From Bacillota bacterium (lineage in GTDB: Bacteria > Bacillota > Dehalobacteriia > UBA4068 > UBA4997), in the NCBI GenBank assembly GCA_021771915.1, contig JAETNY010000008.1:46417-110416 (forward strand): a stretch of DNA of 64,000 bases, in the 5' to 3' direction. Made by a program: the position numbers and the translations under genes. Shown here piece by piece: positions 24,435 to 32,256 of the stretch; position 1 is the first letter of the stretch, and each line of letters opens with the position of its first letter. Below the pieces are notes generated by a model. The model had not been told where the DNA came from. It was given only the letters and a program-made list of their open reading frames with translations, and did no database searches.

Positions 24435-26357
24435 TTAATACCAATCGTGCTTTTCATTTCTGTCCAAGGCGTTAATTTGCGCCATTTCCTCTGCCGTCAG
24501 CTCAAAATCAAACAACTCGGTGTTCTCCTTAATATGCGCCGGATTGCTGGAGCCGGGAATTACCGCCACGCCTTTTTGCAGGTTCCAGCGCAAAATTACC
24601 TGCGCCGAGGACTTGCCATGCGCTGCGCCGATGGCGGAAATTACCTCATTGCCCAGCAGCTCCGCCGTATGGCCGCGTCCGCCCAGCGGATACCAGCCCT
24701 GCACGACAATACCCTGGCTTTGAATAAAAGGAATTACCTTATTTTCCTGATAGTAGGGGTGGATTTCATTCTGTACCAGAGCCGGCTTGATGCTAACCTG
24801 CGGCAGAAAATCTGTCAGTTCTTCTACATACCAGTTGGAAAGCCCAATGGAACGAATTTTACCGTCCGCTACAAACTGTTCCATTGCTTTGTAGGCTTTA
24901 ACATCGTTAGAATCAGGGTGGTGCAGCAGCATTAAATCAATATATTCGATATCCAGCCTATCCAGACAGGCCTGAATGGCCGCCTCCGGGTTCGCCATAT
25001 CGCTGCCGGGGTAAATTTTGGTGGTGACAAAAATTTCCTCTCGTTTAAGCCCTAGTTCTTGCATAGATTCCCGGACAGCCCGGCCGATTTCCGCCTCGTT
25101 GCCATACATATGCGCGGTGTCAATCAGGCGCACGCCGCTGGCCAAGGCGGATTTAACCGCATTTACACAGGTTTCGCCATGCAGGGAATAGGTGCCCAGA
25201 CCATAAATCGGCATATCATATCCGCTGTTCAAGCGCACGGTTTTGCTCTCAAAATCAAATACGGCAATGTCCGTATTATTTTCGGCAGCTGGCGTTGCCT
25301 GCTCCGCTTTGGGCAAATTTAGGCTGGCAATCCAGTTCTCTATGGCGTTGCGTGTTGTGCCGCCGGCAAACCGCTGCCCGGCCAGCCAGTTGGCATTGTC
25401 GGCCAGGGCGTGCAGGTTGCTTGCGCTGCTGCCTATGCCGCTGGAATGTGAGGTGCAAAAAGGCACGATGGTTTTGCCGCTGAAATCATAGCTTTCCAAA
25501 AAAGTGCTGATAATACGGGGAGCCTGTCCGTGCCATATTGGATAGCCGATAAACACCACATCATAATCCGCCATATTCGCTACTTTGCCATTAATCGACG
25601 GGCGAGCGTTGGAATCGTTTTGTTCCCGGTCTGCCCGGCCGTTGGTGTAATAGGCTAAATCTGCCGCAGTGTAGGGCTGGGTGGGAACAATCTCATAAAT
25701 ATCCGCACCCAGAATGTCCGCCGCATATTCCGCCAGCGGTTTGGTGGTGCCGGTGGCCGAAAAATAAGCAACCAACACCCGATTCTGCTTATACTGTTCG
25801 CTTTCTTTTTCCATTGTCCCGGCCTCCTTTATGCCAGCCAAATTCAGCAGCGCTGCCGCCACCTGCGCCCTTGTGGCCGGTTGTCTGTCACCGGCAAAAC
25901 CTGGTATATTCCGCGTTGCCGGTTGCTCCGTATAGCGGTTTATAATCAGATTCAGCTGCTCTTGCGTAATAATATCCTCCTGGCCGAAAAGCCCCTCGCC
26001 GTAGCCGTTCACCAGCCCCTCGCCGGCTGCCCAGCGAATAGCCTCGGTATACCACTGTCCGGCCGCCAAATCGGTAAATTGCAGCTGAAAATTCACTTCC
26101 GGTTTGCCGGCCTGCCGCCAAAGCACCGTAGCCAGCATAGCACGAGTCAGGCTCTGCTCCGGATTAAACTGGGTTTCTGTGTTACCGTTCATTAAATTAT
26201 TAGCCTTAACATAGTTTACCGCCTCTGCATACCAGGCGTCAGGCGGCACATCGGCAAAGCCTTGGGAAGCGTTTGTTTGAGCCGAAGCGCAGGCGCTAAT
26301 GCTTAAAAGACTGCAAACAAACACCAAAATTGCCAATAGGCTGATTGGTTTTTTCAT
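24435..26357 (-). CDS. Surface lipoprotein: SLH repeats - flavodoxin - aldo/keto reductase fusion
   Basis: The start 26357 is chosen because AGGAG precedes it by 8 bases and it opens a signal peptide with lipobox ISAC (Cys about 23). After that come SLH repeats (GFADVPPDAWYAEAVNYV, FTDLAAGQWYTEAIRWA and a short third, about 35-170), a flavodoxin domain (about 195-345: VAYFSATGTTKPLAEYAA, GYPIWHGQAP) and an aldo/keto reductase (about 365-640). The AKR catalytic residues are all present: Asp and Tyr in IDTAHMYGNE, Lys in VTTKIYPG, His in LMLLHHPD; the NADP loop is IPGSSNP. A cytosolic-type FMN and nicotinamide enzyme pair placed outside the membrane is unusual. It is 28 bp after the chimeric reductase gene in the same operon. 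The flavin and nicotinamide source outside the cell is unclear. Confidence 0.88.
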   Translation of the reverse strand: MKKPISLLAILVFVCSLLSISACASAQTNASQGFADVPPDAWYAEAVNYVKANNLMNGNTETQFNPEQSLTRAMLATVLWRQAGKPEVNFQLQFTDLAAGQWYTEAIRWAAGEGLVNGYGEGLFGQEDIITQEQLNLIINRYTEQPATRNIPGFAGDRQPATRAQVAAALLNLAGIKEAGTMEKESEQYKQNRVLVAYFSATGTTKPLAEYAADILGADIYEIVPTQPYTAADLAYYTNGRADREQNDSNARPSINGKVANMADYDVVFIGYPIWHGQAPRIISTFLESYDFSGKTIVPFCTSHSSGIGSSASNLHALADNANWLAGQRFAGGTTRNAIENWIASLNLPKAEQATPAAENNTDIAVFDFESKTVRLNSGYDMPIYGLGTYSLHGETCVNAVKSALASGVRLIDTAHMYGNEAEIGRAVRESMQELGLKREEIFVTTKIYPGSDMANPEAAIQACLDRLDIEYIDLMLLHHPDSNDVKAYKAMEQFVADGKIRSIGLSNWYVEELTDFLPQVSIKPALVQNEIHPYYQENKVIPFIQSQGIVVQGWYPLGGRGHTAELLGNEVISAIGAAHGKSSAQVILRWNLQKGVAVIPGSSNPAHIKENTELFDFELTAEEMAQINALDRNEKHDWY

Positions 26358-26385
26358 ATTTTTTCTCCTGTTAATCGTCTTGGAA

Positions 26386-26817
26386 TTATAATTCAATTTG
26401 TTTAATTATCCGGGCAGGCATTCCGCCAACTACCATATTGCCCGGCACATCACGGGAAACCACTGCTCCCACCGCTACAATAGTTCCGTCAGCGATGGTA
26501 ACGCCGGGTAAAATTGCGGCGTTTGCGCCAATCCAGACATTTTTGCTGGGGTGGGCGTAATAAACTGGCGAGCCAAACACAAAGCCGTCCGCCTGTTCTG
26601 CTTTGGCAATAATTTCATTAACACAGTCGTTTGCAAAAACGCAGCGTTTTTTGCCGGCACAGCCGTTGCAGCCGATACAATCTTGCAGCGGTTCTGCGCC
26701 AAACTGAAATATTTCGGTTTCTATATCTGCGGCGTTAAGCTCCTTGGCGACTTCTGCCAAAGCCAGATAAGTGCAGCCGTTTTTGCGAGTGCTGCCGTTC
26801 AATAATAACACTTTCAT
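26386..26817 (-). CDS. Chimeric gene: FMN-reductase N-terminus fused to hexapeptide acetyltransferase C-terminus
   Basis: Residues 1-88 are the start of an NADPH-dependent FMN reductase ([19 protein letters not shown], then CIGCNGC and GSPVYYA). At about residue 88-92 (near 26550) the sequence switches to the end of a maltose/galactoside O-acetyltransferase ([19 protein letters not shown] ... [15 protein letters not shown]). The joint is in frame. Each family is normally about 180-200 residues, so neither domain is complete: the reductase lacks its C-terminal half and the acetyltransferase its N-terminal half. It is best explained by a deletion that fused two neighbouring genes. Whether the product folds is doubtful. 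Confidence 0.75.
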   Translation of the reverse strand: MKVLLLNGSTRKNGCTYLALAEVAKELNAADIETEIFQFGAEPLQDCIGCNGCAGKKRCVFANDCVNEIIAKAEQADGFVFGSPVYYAHPSKNVWIGANAAILPGVTIADGTIVAVGAVVSRDVPGNMVVGGMPARIIKQIEL

Positions 26818-26933
26818 TATATTAATCCCCTGTTTTAAATTATCTGCACCTGCCTTTTATGCTATCTATTTATCATAAATAAAGAGTCGGAACAGATTTT
26901 TGATAAATCTTGTTTCGGCTTTTTGTTTTATAG

Positions 26934-27821
26934 CTATTCACTTACTATGGAAAGTCTGTCTTTCAATTCATCCAACAATAGCTCCGCAATCGGCGTGAAC
27001 ACCTGATATTTTTTCCAAATCACATACATTTTGGTTTCAAGGCCAGGAGTCAACGGTCGGAAACACAGTTCGCTGTCTTTGCCAGTATCCACTAAGTGCT
27101 CAAATCCCAGCATGTAGCCAAGCCCTTCCCGTACAAATACACCGCCGTTATAGCAAAGATTAAATGTGCCGCTCAGATTCAGCTTATCTGTTTTTTCTCC
27201 GCACCATCTTGAAATATCAAATTTCATTCCCTGTTCAGAGCAAATCAAATCCAGGCCTATTAAATCTTCAAAAGATATTTTCTTTTTTTCTGACAACGAA
27301 TCATCTTTTCTTATTATCAGTCCCCAAATATCAGTTCCGGGAACTTCAATATAGTTATACCTTTCAAGGTTTGGCGGCTCTGCAATTACTGCAAAGTCAA
27401 TCAGTCCTCTATCTAAACGCTCGGCTACTTGTTCGGTATTGCCGCTGGTAAGGTGATAACGAAACAGCGGATATTTCTTTTTAAAATTCTTAATTGTTCG
27501 TGCAAGATGTTTGATAAGATATGACTCCGCACAGCCAATATGCACTTCTCCTCCGGTAATATTATTAAGTTCATGAAATTCCTCGGCGGTCTTATCCACC
27601 ATTGCAAGAATATCCTCCGCCCGTTTTCTAAGCAGCATGCCTTCGTCTGTCAGGCTGACGCTGGTGCTGCCTCTGCGAAACAGCTTTTTGCCAAGTTCAG
27701 CTTCTAAATCTTTAATTTGTTTTGATAATGTCGGCTGAGAAACATGGAGCCTTTCTGCCGCACGGGACATATTATTTTCTCTTGCAATTTCCAAAAAATA
27801 ACGCAACACACGGATTTCCAT
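26934..27821 (-). CDS. LysR-family regulator
   Basis: The start 27821 has AAGGAG 6 bases upstream; the 27863 start does not. The 295-residue protein has an N-terminal HTH (MEIRVLRYFLEIARENNMSR, then LHVSQPTLSKQIKDLEAELG) and a periplasmic-binding-like effector domain (about 90-290). It is of the same subfamily as the LysR at 54103. It stands divergent from the small gene at 27961 and upstream of the chimera and SLH-flavodoxin-AKR genes on its own strand, so it may control either set. Effector unknown. Confidence 0.88.
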   Translation of the reverse strand: MEIRVLRYFLEIARENNMSRAAERLHVSQPTLSKQIKDLEAELGKKLFRRGSTSVSLTDEGMLLRKRAEDILAMVDKTAEEFHELNNITGGEVHIGCAESYLIKHLARTIKNFKKKYPLFRYHLTSGNTEQVAERLDRGLIDFAVIAEPPNLERYNYIEVPGTDIWGLIIRKDDSLSEKKKISFEDLIGLDLICSEQGMKFDISRWCGEKTDKLNLSGTFNLCYNGGVFVREGLGYMLGFEHLVDTGKDSELCFRPLTPGLETKMYVIWKKYQVFTPIAELLLDELKDRLSIVSE

Positions 27822-27960
27822 AGGCTTCTCCTTTATTATTATATCCATATATAAGTATGTCACATCATGTTATTCCAGTTAAGAATAACAAGTTATGAAT
27901 TATAAATATTGGACATATCTGAAAATATCTGTATAATATAAGATGTAGGAGGTGCAGATA

Positions 27961-28194
27961 ATGGCAGAGGCGTCAGATACAATGGGAATTCTGTATCAAA
28001 ATCTGATAGATATAGGGTGCAGCGAAGATTTAGTTGTAACTTGCATGGAATTTGCCAAGGCAGAACAATGGAATCGAATTTTGCCATTGCTTTCCAAGCA
28101 AAGGTCTAATCTGCTGGACTCGGTACATTATGGACAAAAGCAGATTGACTGTCTGGACTTTTTGGTTTACAGCATTAAGAAAAAACATATTTAG
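27961..28194 (+). CDS. Small conserved-looking protein of unknown function
   Basis: ATG 27961 follows AGGAGG by 8 bases; the earlier GTG at 27952 lies inside that site. The 77-residue acidic helical protein (LYQNLIDIGCSEDLVVTCME ... VHYGQKQIDCLDFLVYSIKK) has no recognisable domain; I recall similar short proteins beside reductase genes in Clostridia but cannot name a family. It is followed after 13 bp by the hydrolase, so the two are an operon. Three cysteines are spread through the protein without zinc-ribbon spacing. Confidence 0.6.
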   Translation: MAEASDTMGILYQNLIDIGCSEDLVVTCMEFAKAEQWNRILPLLSKQRSNLLDSVHYGQKQIDCLDFLVYSIKKKHI

Positions 28195-28207
28195 GAGGAA
28201 TTGCACA

Positions 28208-29197
28208 ATGGAAACAAAATTGAATTTGGTACAGGAATGGGATAAGACTTTCCCCAAAAGCGATAAGGTAAATCACAGCAAGGTTACTTTCCACAATCGC
28301 TATGGAATCACTTTGGCGGCTGATATGTATACGCCGAAGAATGTGGTGGGGAAAATGCCAGCTATTGCTGTATGCGGCCCCTTTGGTGCAGTTAAGGAGC
28401 AGGCGGCTGGCTTGTATGCACAGACAATGGCAGAGAGAGGTTTTTTGACGATTGCATTTGATGCCTCTTTCACAGGCGAAAGCGGCGGCGAGCATCGTTA
28501 TATGGCTTCTCCCGACATCAACACAGAGGATTTTATGGCAGCGGTGGATTTCCTTTCAGTACAGGATACAGTTGATTCGGAGAAAATTGGCATTATCGGA
28601 ATCTGCGGTTGGGGCGGTATGGCAATCAATACAGCGGCGCTCGATACCCGAATCAAAGCAACCGTGGCGTCTACAATGTATGATATGAGCCGTGTCAATG
28701 CCAATGGGTATTTCGACAGCGAAAACAGTGAGGAGGTTCGCTATGAGAAACGCAAGGCAATGAATGCGCAGAGGCTTGAAGATTATAAAAAAGGCACATA
28801 TGCTCTCGGCGGTGGGGTATCTAATCCTATGCCGGAAGATGCACCGTGGTTTTTTCAGGACTATCACGCCTACTATAAAACAGAGCGCGGTTATCATCCT
28901 CGTTCCTTAAATTCCAATGGCGGCTGGAATGTGATTGGTTGTCAGTCTTTTATGAATATGCCGATTCTCCAGTACAGCAACGAAATCCGTAGCGCAGTGC
29001 TGGTGCTTCATGGGGACAATGCGCATTCCTGTTATTTTGGCAAAGACGCTTATGCCGCTATGGTTGATGGTAACAAATATCAGGAAAACAAGGAACTTTT
29101 GCTTATTCCGGGAGCAAGTCACACAGATTTGTATGACCAGACAGATATTATTCCATTTGATAAGCTGGAAGAATTTTTCAATAAGAACCTGAAATAA
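28208..29197 (+). CDS. Alpha/beta hydrolase of the dienelactone-hydrolase-like superfamily
   Basis: ATG 28208 lies 9 bases after AGGAGG; the frame opens earlier but without a ribosome site. The 329-residue protein has the core of a YcjY/dienelactone-type hydrolase: VCGPFGAVKEQAAGLYA, AFDASFTGESGG, the nucleophile elbow IGICGWGGMAINTAA and a late His in PGASHTDLYD. The elbow has Cys where most hydrolases have Ser, as also seen in dienelactone hydrolases. The acid residue probably lies in LVLHGDNAH. Substrate unknown. It is the second gene after the small protein at 27961 and divergent from a LysR regulator. Confidence 0.8.
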   Translation: METKLNLVQEWDKTFPKSDKVNHSKVTFHNRYGITLAADMYTPKNVVGKMPAIAVCGPFGAVKEQAAGLYAQTMAERGFLTIAFDASFTGESGGEHRYMASPDINTEDFMAAVDFLSVQDTVDSEKIGIIGICGWGGMAINTAALDTRIKATVASTMYDMSRVNANGYFDSENSEEVRYEKRKAMNAQRLEDYKKGTYALGGGVSNPMPEDAPWFFQDYHAYYKTERGYHPRSLNSNGGWNVIGCQSFMNMPILQYSNEIRSAVLVLHGDNAHSCYFGKDAYAAMVDGNKYQENKELLLIPGASHTDLYDQTDIIPFDKLEEFFNKNLK

Positions 29198-29222
29198 TTG
29201 CAGTTTATGCTGATGCCGGCGA

Positions 29223-29336
29223 GCTTTTCTTTACTATCTCGGACTGGAAGATATGGGCGTATTTACGGCTCACGGTTCGGAAAACGGATTGTCGGCTAAA
29301 TTAGATGAACTAAAAAAATTTGGTGCCTTGCTTTAG
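29223..29336 (+). pseudogene. Short C-terminal remnant, probably of a reductase gene
   Basis: A 37-residue frame (YYLGLEDMGVFTAHGSENGL then [13 protein letters not shown]) ends in TAG. It has no start or ribosome site and looks like the end of a flavin- or NAD(P)H-dependent reductase. The assignment is tentative. It lies between the hydrolase and a truncated alcohol dehydrogenase. Confidence 0.3.
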
Positions 29337-29365
29337 TGCATGGCACGGAAAGAGGAGATAAACTT

Positions 29366-29563
29366 ATGTTAGGAAATTTTACTTACTGCAATCCCACAAA
29401 ACTCTATTTTGGGCAGAACGCTCTGGATGGCTTGAATGAAGAACTGCCGAAATACGGTAAAAACATACTGCTAGTCTACGGTGGCGGTTCAATTAAAAAG
29501 AACGGTATTTATGATTCGGACATGTATTCGGAGAAAATGTTTTTCCAAAGTTTTCGGTACTGA
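29366..29563 (+). pseudogene. N-terminal fragment of an iron-containing (butanol-type) alcohol dehydrogenase
   Basis: ATG 29366 follows AGAGGAG. The first 50 residues ([19 protein letters not shown], then [15 protein letters not shown]) match the NAD-binding start of NADH-dependent butanol dehydrogenases, normally about 390 residues. The frame ends after about 65 residues in unrelated sequence, so more than 300 residues, including the iron site, are lost. A terminator hairpin follows at 29615. Confidence 0.75.
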
Positions 29564-29614
29564 ACCCAGAGTTTACATATACTCTGCCAAAGTATCAACT
29601 AAATATTGGTTTTT

Positions 29615-29655
29615 AAGCAGAAATATGATTTATAAATCACTTTTCTGCTTTTGTA
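29615..29655 (+). terminator. Intrinsic terminator-like hairpin
   Basis: Arms beginning AAGCAGAAA and ending TTTCTGCTT with two internal mismatches, followed by TTGTATTT. It closes the truncated dehydrogenase region. The rest of 29656-29818 holds only a short frame (LVVVAFGKPDG), likely coding debris. Confidence 0.6.
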
Positions 29656-29818
29656 TTTAAGGAGTTTACGAAAAATTTTTTGGTAAAATATTTGAGCGAA
29701 TTTATCCGGAAATTTTAAGCGAGGCCCTTATCAATCTTGTGGTTGTCGCGTTTGGCAAGCCAGACGGCCAGAAAAAATTCTGATTGGGGGGATATGGTGA
29801 AATTGTAAAAATGACCTC

Positions 29819-29847
29819 TTGCAAAAAGATTTAATTTATGATATATT
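29819..29847 (+). promoter_or_regulatory. Promoter of the LytTR two-component operon
   Basis: TTGCAA (29819-29824), a 17-base spacer and TATATT (29842-29847), 33 bp before the response-regulator start. Confidence 0.6.
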
Positions 29848-29880
29848 ATTAAACAATTTTATGGAAAGAGAGCCGTTTGT

Positions 29881-30636
29881 ATGCTGCGTATAGTAATTTG
29901 TGAGGACGATGCGAAAGACCTGGCTTATATCAAGCAGATTGTGGACGCGTATTGTGCTGCGCATGTGGAGCATAGTTTTCGGGTGGAGGGGTTTGCTAAT
30001 TCATCGCAGATGTTGGACGCTTTGGAGCAGGGCGCGGTCTGGGATATTGCGCTGCTGGACATATACCTGCCAGGAATTTTGGGAACAGACGCCGCCGGAG
30101 AACTTAGTCAGCGCCTAAAGCAGGTGGAGTTAATTTTTCTTACAAATTCGCAGGATTTTGCGGTGGAGGCTTTTGCCCTTGGGGCGGTGCATTATCTGGT
30201 TAAGCCTTTTACGGCGCAGCAGCTTGCCGAGGCGCTGGACAGGGCTTTGGCCAACTGCGCCGAGGCGAACGGTCAGCGGTTGGTGCTGCATTTGGGAAAC
30301 GGTGCGCCCTGTATTGTGCGGCTGGGCGAGATTGAATATATTGAGAGCATTGAGCGCTGCCGGGTTGTTCATACCGCCGCCGGGGAGTTGACGGAACAGC
30401 GCCAGAGCCTTTCCGCCCTGTATGAGCAGCTTTGTAAGATGTCGCCGGGGCAGTTTATTGCGCCTTATCGGGGGTATGTGGTTAATCAGAATGAAATCCG
30501 CACGATTACCACGCAGGGAATTGTTATGCGCAGTGGGGCTGTTATTCCGCTGAAAGAGGGCGATTTTCGACGGACGAGAGAGGCGTTTTTTGCCTGGCTT
30601 TTTCCGGAAAACAAGCGCGGAGGGGAAGTTGAATGA
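29881..30636 (+). CDS. LytTR-family response regulator
   Basis: The 251-residue protein has an N-terminal receiver (acidic pair in VICEDD, phospho-acceptor Asp in WDIALLDIYLPG at about 60, Thr/Lys in FLTNS and LVKPF) and a C-terminal LytTR DNA-binding domain (about 140-240: EIEYIESIERCRVVHT, then FIAPYRGYVVNQNEI). It resembles AgrA/ComE-type regulators that control surface proteins, peptide synthesis or competence. Its TGA overlaps the kinase ATG by 4 bp. The giant SLH gene downstream is a possible target (inference). Confidence 0.92.
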   Translation: MLRIVICEDDAKDLAYIKQIVDAYCAAHVEHSFRVEGFANSSQMLDALEQGAVWDIALLDIYLPGILGTDAAGELSQRLKQVELIFLTNSQDFAVEAFALGAVHYLVKPFTAQQLAEALDRALANCAEANGQRLVLHLGNGAPCIVRLGEIEYIESIERCRVVHTAAGELTEQRQSLSALYEQLCKMSPGQFIAPYRGYVVNQNEIRTITTQGIVMRSGAVIPLKEGDFRRTREAFFAWLFPENKRGGEVE

Positions 30637-31913
30637 GTGCTTTCTGGTTGGAATTTGGGCGATATTTTAGCTTGTATGTCTGCCAGTCGTTGATATTCTA
30701 TATAATGACGGATTGTCGCTTCTCGCACCAGGTTACTCGCTGGATTTGGGCGCTGCTTTGTGTGGGCAGCACAGCTGTTTCAATAGTGGCGACTCTTTTA
30801 GATTTAGTCTATCTCGGCTGGTTGTATATCGGGCTTTCGGCCTCGACAATGGTAGCTTATGTGCTTTTTTTTGTGTATGTATCGCGAGGGCCTTGGCAGA
30901 AAAATCTGTTTTTGTTTTCGATATATGCGACAATTTATTATGTGGTGCAGCAAACAGCTTATGTAGTGTCGTTGATTTGGTTCCCGGACAGCCTTTGGGC
31001 GTCTTATACTTTGCGGACGGTGTTTTTTTGCCTGGTGGTTTTGCTGATGTTTTGGCAATGGCGGCGGCTTATCAACGCTCTGGAGGCCAATATTGGCGGA
31101 AATTGGAATATACTGGCGTTTTTTGGCTTTGCAACTAATGTGGTGGTTTATGCGGCAACATTGTCCTGGGTTGTTCTGTTTCCTTATGATCCTGTGCCCT
31201 GGTTGGCGGTGTTGCTGACAGAATTTGGGCTGGTGGTGGTGGAATATGCTACGTTGGTATGGATTGTGATTTTACAGGGGAAGCAGCAAACTGCCAGAGC
31301 CGAGGAGGCGCAGCGTAAGCTGCTGGAAAGCCAGCTGGCCGCGGAGAGGGTTTATGTTGAGCAGGCGCGAGCTCACCGGCATGATATTCGGCATTATATG
31401 GTGGCTATTAGCGGCTATATTGAGCAGGAGGATTTGGCCGGAGCCAGAGCATATCTGGCGGAACATCAGGCTTTGCTGGATAATGAGCAGTTGATGGTTT
31501 ATTGTGAGAACACAGTGGCCAATGCGCTGCTGCGTTTGTATCAAAACCGGTGTCAGACGGAGGGAGTGGCTTGTGAAATTAAAGCAAATATCCCGGAAAA
31601 AATGGCTTTGAGCGGCCTGGAATTGGCAACTGTTTTGGGTAATGTTCTGGAAAACGCCTGGGAGGCAAACAGCCGGGCGCTTGTTCCGAAGCTGGTCTTT
31701 AGAGCTTATAACAATAACGGGCTGCTGTTGATTGAGGTGGAAAACGGCGTTTTGGGCGAGATTAAGTTCCGCGAGGGGCTGCCGCAGACGAATAAGGTTG
31801 GCGGTGGGCTGGGCCTGAAGAATGTGATGCAGGTGTTGGAGATGCATGGGGGCATGCTGCAATGCACCCAGCATGGTGATATTTTCTTTACGCAGATTAT
31901 TTTGCCTATTTAG
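30633..31913 (+). CDS. GHKL-type sensor histidine kinase (AgrC/ComD-like)
   Basis: The 426-residue protein has about six N-terminal membrane segments (about 10-215), a coiled-coil (about 215-250), the phospho-acceptor region RAHRHDIRHYMVA and a GHKL ATPase domain with N-box LGNVLENAWEAN and G-box VGGGLGLKNVM. It is coupled to the response regulator by a 4-bp overlap. AgrC-type kinases sense peptides, but no agrB/agrD-like genes are nearby, so the signal is unknown. Confidence 0.9.
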   Translation: MSAFWLEFGRYFSLYVCQSLIFYIMTDCRFSHQVTRWIWALLCVGSTAVSIVATLLDLVYLGWLYIGLSASTMVAYVLFFVYVSRGPWQKNLFLFSIYATIYYVVQQTAYVVSLIWFPDSLWASYTLRTVFFCLVVLLMFWQWRRLINALEANIGGNWNILAFFGFATNVVVYAATLSWVVLFPYDPVPWLAVLLTEFGLVVVEYATLVWIVILQGKQQTARAEEAQRKLLESQLAAERVYVEQARAHRHDIRHYMVAISGYIEQEDLAGARAYLAEHQALLDNEQLMVYCENTVANALLRLYQNRCQTEGVACEIKANIPEKMALSGLELATVLGNVLENAWEANSRALVPKLVFRAYNNNGLLLIEVENGVLGEIKFREGLPQTNKVGGGLGLKNVMQVLEMHGGMLQCTQHGDIFFTQIILPI

Positions 31914-31972
31914 GGTATTCATACAACCAAATTGCCGATTGGCGCAAAAACAAAACATTTCCTTTTCTTTTG

Positions 31973-31981
31973 TGGTATAAT
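31973..31981 (+). promoter_or_regulatory. Extended -10 promoter element
   Basis: TGGTATAAT, an extended -10 with no convincing -35, 60 bp after the kinase stop and before the 8-codon frame at 32041. It could start the leader transcript of the giant SLH gene. Confidence 0.4.
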
Positions 31982-32040
31982 GAAAATAGCGGTTTTATAA
32001 CCATTTTTATTGTGCTGCATAAGGGGAGGAGTGTTTTTTT

Positions 32041-32067
32041 ATGTTTGGAGGCTGGGGTTACGGCTAA
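32041..32067 (+). CDS. Eight-codon leader frame, possibly a truncated YjcZ-like start
   Basis: A strong AAGGGGAGGAG site (32021-32031) precedes ATG by 9 bases, and the frame MFGGWGYG ends at TAA. The sequence looks like the first residues of YjcZ-type small sporulation membrane proteins. It may be a cut-off gene or a real leader peptide in front of the hairpins at 32153-32201. Too short to decide. Confidence 0.3.
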   Translation: MFGGWGYG

Positions 32068-32152
32068 AAAACTTTGGCGCCACATGATTATTACATGTGC
32101 GTAATATGGTGGGAGTTGCCACGTTTTTAAAGCCAAAATTTAAGAAAATTTT

Positions 32153-32201
32153 TTAAGGGTATATACCCTTAATCTTTATTCCTTTAGGAATAAAGATTAA
32201 G
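32153..32201. repeat. Overlapping 20-bp palindrome and 16-bp-arm hairpin upstream of the giant SLH gene
   Basis: TTAAGGGTATATACCCTTAA (32153-32172) is a perfect palindrome. It shares bases with a second perfect inverted repeat, arms at 32168-32183 and 32186-32201 (CTTAATCTTTATTCCT and its complement) with a two-base loop. The pair could form alternative structures or bind a dimeric regulator. No T-run follows on the plus strand, so a terminator is unlikely. Confidence 0.65.
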
Positions 32202-32256
32202 AACCTTGTAAACATTGGAGCATTGAAGAATTTATTTTGGAAAGGAGAGTTTTTTA

